From NCBI GenBank assembly GCA_013214275.1, contig JABSPP010000077.1, positions 1 through 7,523 of the forward strand: DNA of 7,523 nucleotides. The letters are read 5' to 3'. The notes beneath the pieces are model-generated. The model was not told the DNA's origin and searched no databases. It saw only the letters and a program-made list of their open reading frames with translations. This document shows positions 6,142 through 7,523 of the stretch, piece by piece; the first letter of the stretch is position 1; each line of letters starts with the position of its first letter. Origin of the DNA: Flavobacteriaceae bacterium (lineage in GTDB: Bacteria; Bacteroidota; Bacteroidia; Flavobacteriales; Flavobacteriaceae). Made by a program: the position numbers and the translations under genes.

Positions 6142-7041
6142 TTATCGAATCATTGCTTTTATTGGAGAGACATCAAAGAGTGTCGTTTTTACTTCTTGCT
6201 GCAGCAATTCTATACTTAGGTTTCCTTCCTGATCAGTTTTTAGATAATTAGGTTCTGGCAGATGCTTTAGTTGAAGATGAGGATGATATACTGTTTTTTT
6301 GTCTTTACGGTAATAAGCACACATTACAGAAAAACTACTATTAGAGCAAACTAAAATATCTGCTTCAACAAAGGACTTAAAAATAGAATGGATCTGGTCA
6401 TAGTTTTTTTCCTCTCGGTTAGATCCAATTAGAACAGTTGTGTTTTTTCTGCGATCAAAACGTTCTAAAATATCTTCTGAGTTTTCTTTTTCTGTATATA
6501 TACGAGATACAACATTGTCTATTCCGAATGCTTTTTCTATATGAATTAGAATGTTTTCATAATAGTCCATCCCAAACATATATCGCACTGCAAACGGGCT
6601 TGTAAAGTGTTGTGGAAATTTTTCTCTATTATAATCTGTTCCCCTGTTAATATGCAAGGCAACTTCAAGCGGTCTATTTGATTTGGTTACCCTTATCGAA
6701 TGTTGATCATTAAAATTCTGTGATATTTCTTGTTGAATTTCAGAAAAGACATCTCGTTTTAATTTACCTTCCTGAAACCAAGGAATTGTTTGAAATGGAT
6801 GAATGCGTAATGCATTTTCTAAAATCACCAAGGTGCCTTTGTCAGTTTTAGGCAATGCCTTTTTAAAATATTTCAGCATCTCATCATAGTCATCAATTCC
6901 ACTCCAAAGAGGTCCCTTGACCCTTACGATTTTTTTGTATTTTAGATTACGATCTTTTTTTTCTACAACTGGATGTTTGTATCCAATTCCAAAATAATCT
7001 AAATAACTATTTAGCCATCCCCCGAAAATTTGATTCAACAA
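6142..7041 (-). CDS. putative glycosyltransferase, fucosyltransferase-like
   Basis: A 299-codon frame resembling bacterial alpha-1,2-fucosyltransferase-type (GT-B, family 11-like) enzymes. HINRGTDY at 130-137 corresponds to the HxRRGDY nucleotide-sugar motif, with the second arginine position replaced. YYENILIHIEKAF at 160-172 resembles the helix that follows in such enzymes, and ADILVCSNSSFSVMCAYY at 227-244 resembles their NSSFSWW block, with YHPHLQ near 252. It probably transfers a sugar during surface polysaccharide or glycan synthesis; donor and acceptor are unknown. No ATG is available: the listed start is TTG at 7041-7039, the frame is open 19 codons further to a TAA at 7101-7099, and the family's usual N-terminal glycine-rich GGLGNQ-type segment is absent. 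The neighbouring transposable element may have removed the original 5' end. Family assignment is moderate. Confidence 0.6.
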   Translation of the reverse strand: MLNQIFGGWLNSYLDYFGIGYKHPVVEKKDRNLKYKKIVRVKGPLWSGIDDYDEMLKYFKKALPKTDKGTLVILENALRIHPFQTIPWFQEGKLKRDVFSEIQQEISQNFNDQHSIRVTKSNRPLEVALHINRGTDYNREKFPQHFTSPFAVRYMFGMDYYENILIHIEKAFGIDNVVSRIYTEKENSEDILERFDRRKNTTVLIGSNREEKNYDQIHSIFKSFVEADILVCSNSSFSVMCAYYRKDKKTVYHPHLQLKHLPEPNYLKTDQEGNLSIELLQQEVKTTLFDVSPIKAMIR

Positions 7042-7158
7042 TCTGTTAAGTATTGATTTTACTGAGGATTTAGCATGATAAAAAAATGAAAAACTGTTTT
7101 AAAAGTTGTATTTTGTAGGTGAATAAAAAAAACAAAAACACATCTAAAAAACAGTTCC
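7042..7158. other. gap probably containing the end of an insertion sequence
   Basis: This 117-base stretch lies between the ATG-less glycosyltransferase and a transposase start, so the element's left terminus should fall here. The exact terminal repeat cannot be fixed because the other end is outside the window. It is strongly A/T-rich and contains the near-palindrome AAAACTGTTTT (about 7090-7100). AACTGTTTT at 7092-7100 is the reverse complement of AAAACAGTT at 7148-7156, just before the transposase ATG. Confidence 0.35.
7092..7156 (+). repeat. inverted repeat flanking the transposase leader
   Basis: AACTGTTTT (7092-7100) and AAAACAGTT (7148-7156) are exact reverse complements separated by 47 bases. 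The right arm ends two bases before the transposase ATG. A transcript entering from outside the element would include both arms and could fold over the translation start, while a transcript begun inside would not. The pairing is seen; the regulatory role is inferred. Confidence 0.35.
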
Positions 7159-7523
7159 ATGAGCAATATACTAACAAAAAAGATACAAATCCAAATGAGT
7201 GACTATTTTTCGAATGTTAGATCGATGAGCAAGCCTGAACATCGCGCGATGAAAGATATCGTTACAGGGATTTTAAAGTCACAAACGATGTTTGTGAATC
7301 AAATAGCAGCTTCGCTTAGAGAATCTTTAAAGCTCAAAGATGTTACAAAACGTTTGTCTGCTCAATATTTGAAGGATGATTATGCTGATAAGATTCTTAA
7401 GTATCACCTATCAACAGCTTCTCAAGGTGTTCATCAGGATAGTTTCATGGACTGGAAATTAACATCCAATAGCGAAGTTTCTAAGCATACGATTCCTATT
7501 AAAGCCCATCGAATTCCCGATGT
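7159..7523 (+). CDS. probable insertion-sequence transposase, N-terminal part (runs off right edge)
   Basis: Open frame of 121 complete codons from ATG 7159 to the window edge, beginning MSNILTKKIQIQMSDYF. Blocks such as SKPEHRAMKDIVTGIL (23-38), FVNQIAASLRESLKLKDVTKRL (45-66, in parts) and QYLKDDYADKILKYHL (69-84) look like the helical N-terminal region of IS4-type DDE transposases seen in Bacteroidota; this is recognition from memory of the family's style, not a search. The catalytic D-D-E residues would lie beyond the edge. ATG 7195 (second Met, residue 13) is an alternative start. No Shine-Dalgarno is seen, as is common in this group. It could be another mobile-element protein. Confidence 0.55.
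   Translation, partial: MSNILTKKIQIQMSDYFSNVRSMSKPEHRAMKDIVTGILKSQTMFVNQIAASLRESLKLKDVTKRLSAQYLKDDYADKILKYHLSTASQGVHQDSFMDWKLTSNSEVSKHTIPIKAHRIPD

Noticed and set aside
7440..7523. Possible frameshift in the transposase near the right edge
   Set aside because: Other frames give short fragments resembling a DDE-type block, but each contains stops and the annotated frame stays open. There is too little sequence to judge.

Overview
The window is AT-rich DNA that looks like Bacteroidota, most likely a flavobacterium-like marine or soil bacterium. The clues are a secretion signal ending in the 'FAQ' style typical of that group, a promoter with a TAnnTTTG -7 box, mostly weak Shine-Dalgarno sites, a DUF1800/DUF1501 pair, and a CrtA-like carotenoid oxygenase of the type found in flavobacteria. 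No rRNA, tRNA or CRISPR array was seen.

Layout. (1) Positions 1-2372, minus strand: a two-gene operon. A DUF1800 protein (918-2372) is followed 5 bases later by a DUF1501 protein with a Tat signal (starts at 912, runs off the left edge). (2) Positions 2373-2806: a 434-base divergent intergenic region that is not empty. Read on the minus strand it holds a perfect 16-base palindrome, an inverted repeat, and a hairpin followed by seven T, like a structured leader or small RNA ending in a terminator just upstream of DUF1800. (3) Positions 2807-5221, plus strand: a 33-codon ORF that is a complete secretion signal, then an LD-carboxypeptidase (family S66) and an alanine/glycine:sodium symporter (AGCS family) joined by an ATGA overlap. 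This reads as a unit for peptidoglycan D-alanine salvage. (4) Positions 5188-5874, minus strand: a spheroidene-monooxygenase (CrtA)-like gene whose 3' end overlaps the symporter tail by 34 bases, with a good Bacteroidota-type promoter upstream. (5) Positions 6142-7041, minus strand: a fucosyltransferase-like glycosyltransferase with no ATG start. (6) From 7159 to the right edge, plus strand: the N-terminal part of what looks like an insertion-sequence transposase. The element's end probably lies in the 117 bases between it and the glycosyltransferase and may have clipped that gene's 5' end.

The carboxypeptidase and symporter make a plausible functional pair: one releases alanine from muropeptides and the other imports it. 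The DUF1800/DUF1501 pair is widespread and conserved but its biochemical role is unknown. No obviously new defence or mobile system is visible. The most unexplained signals are the structured intergenic RNA candidate before DUF1800 and the detached signal peptide in front of the carboxypeptidase.
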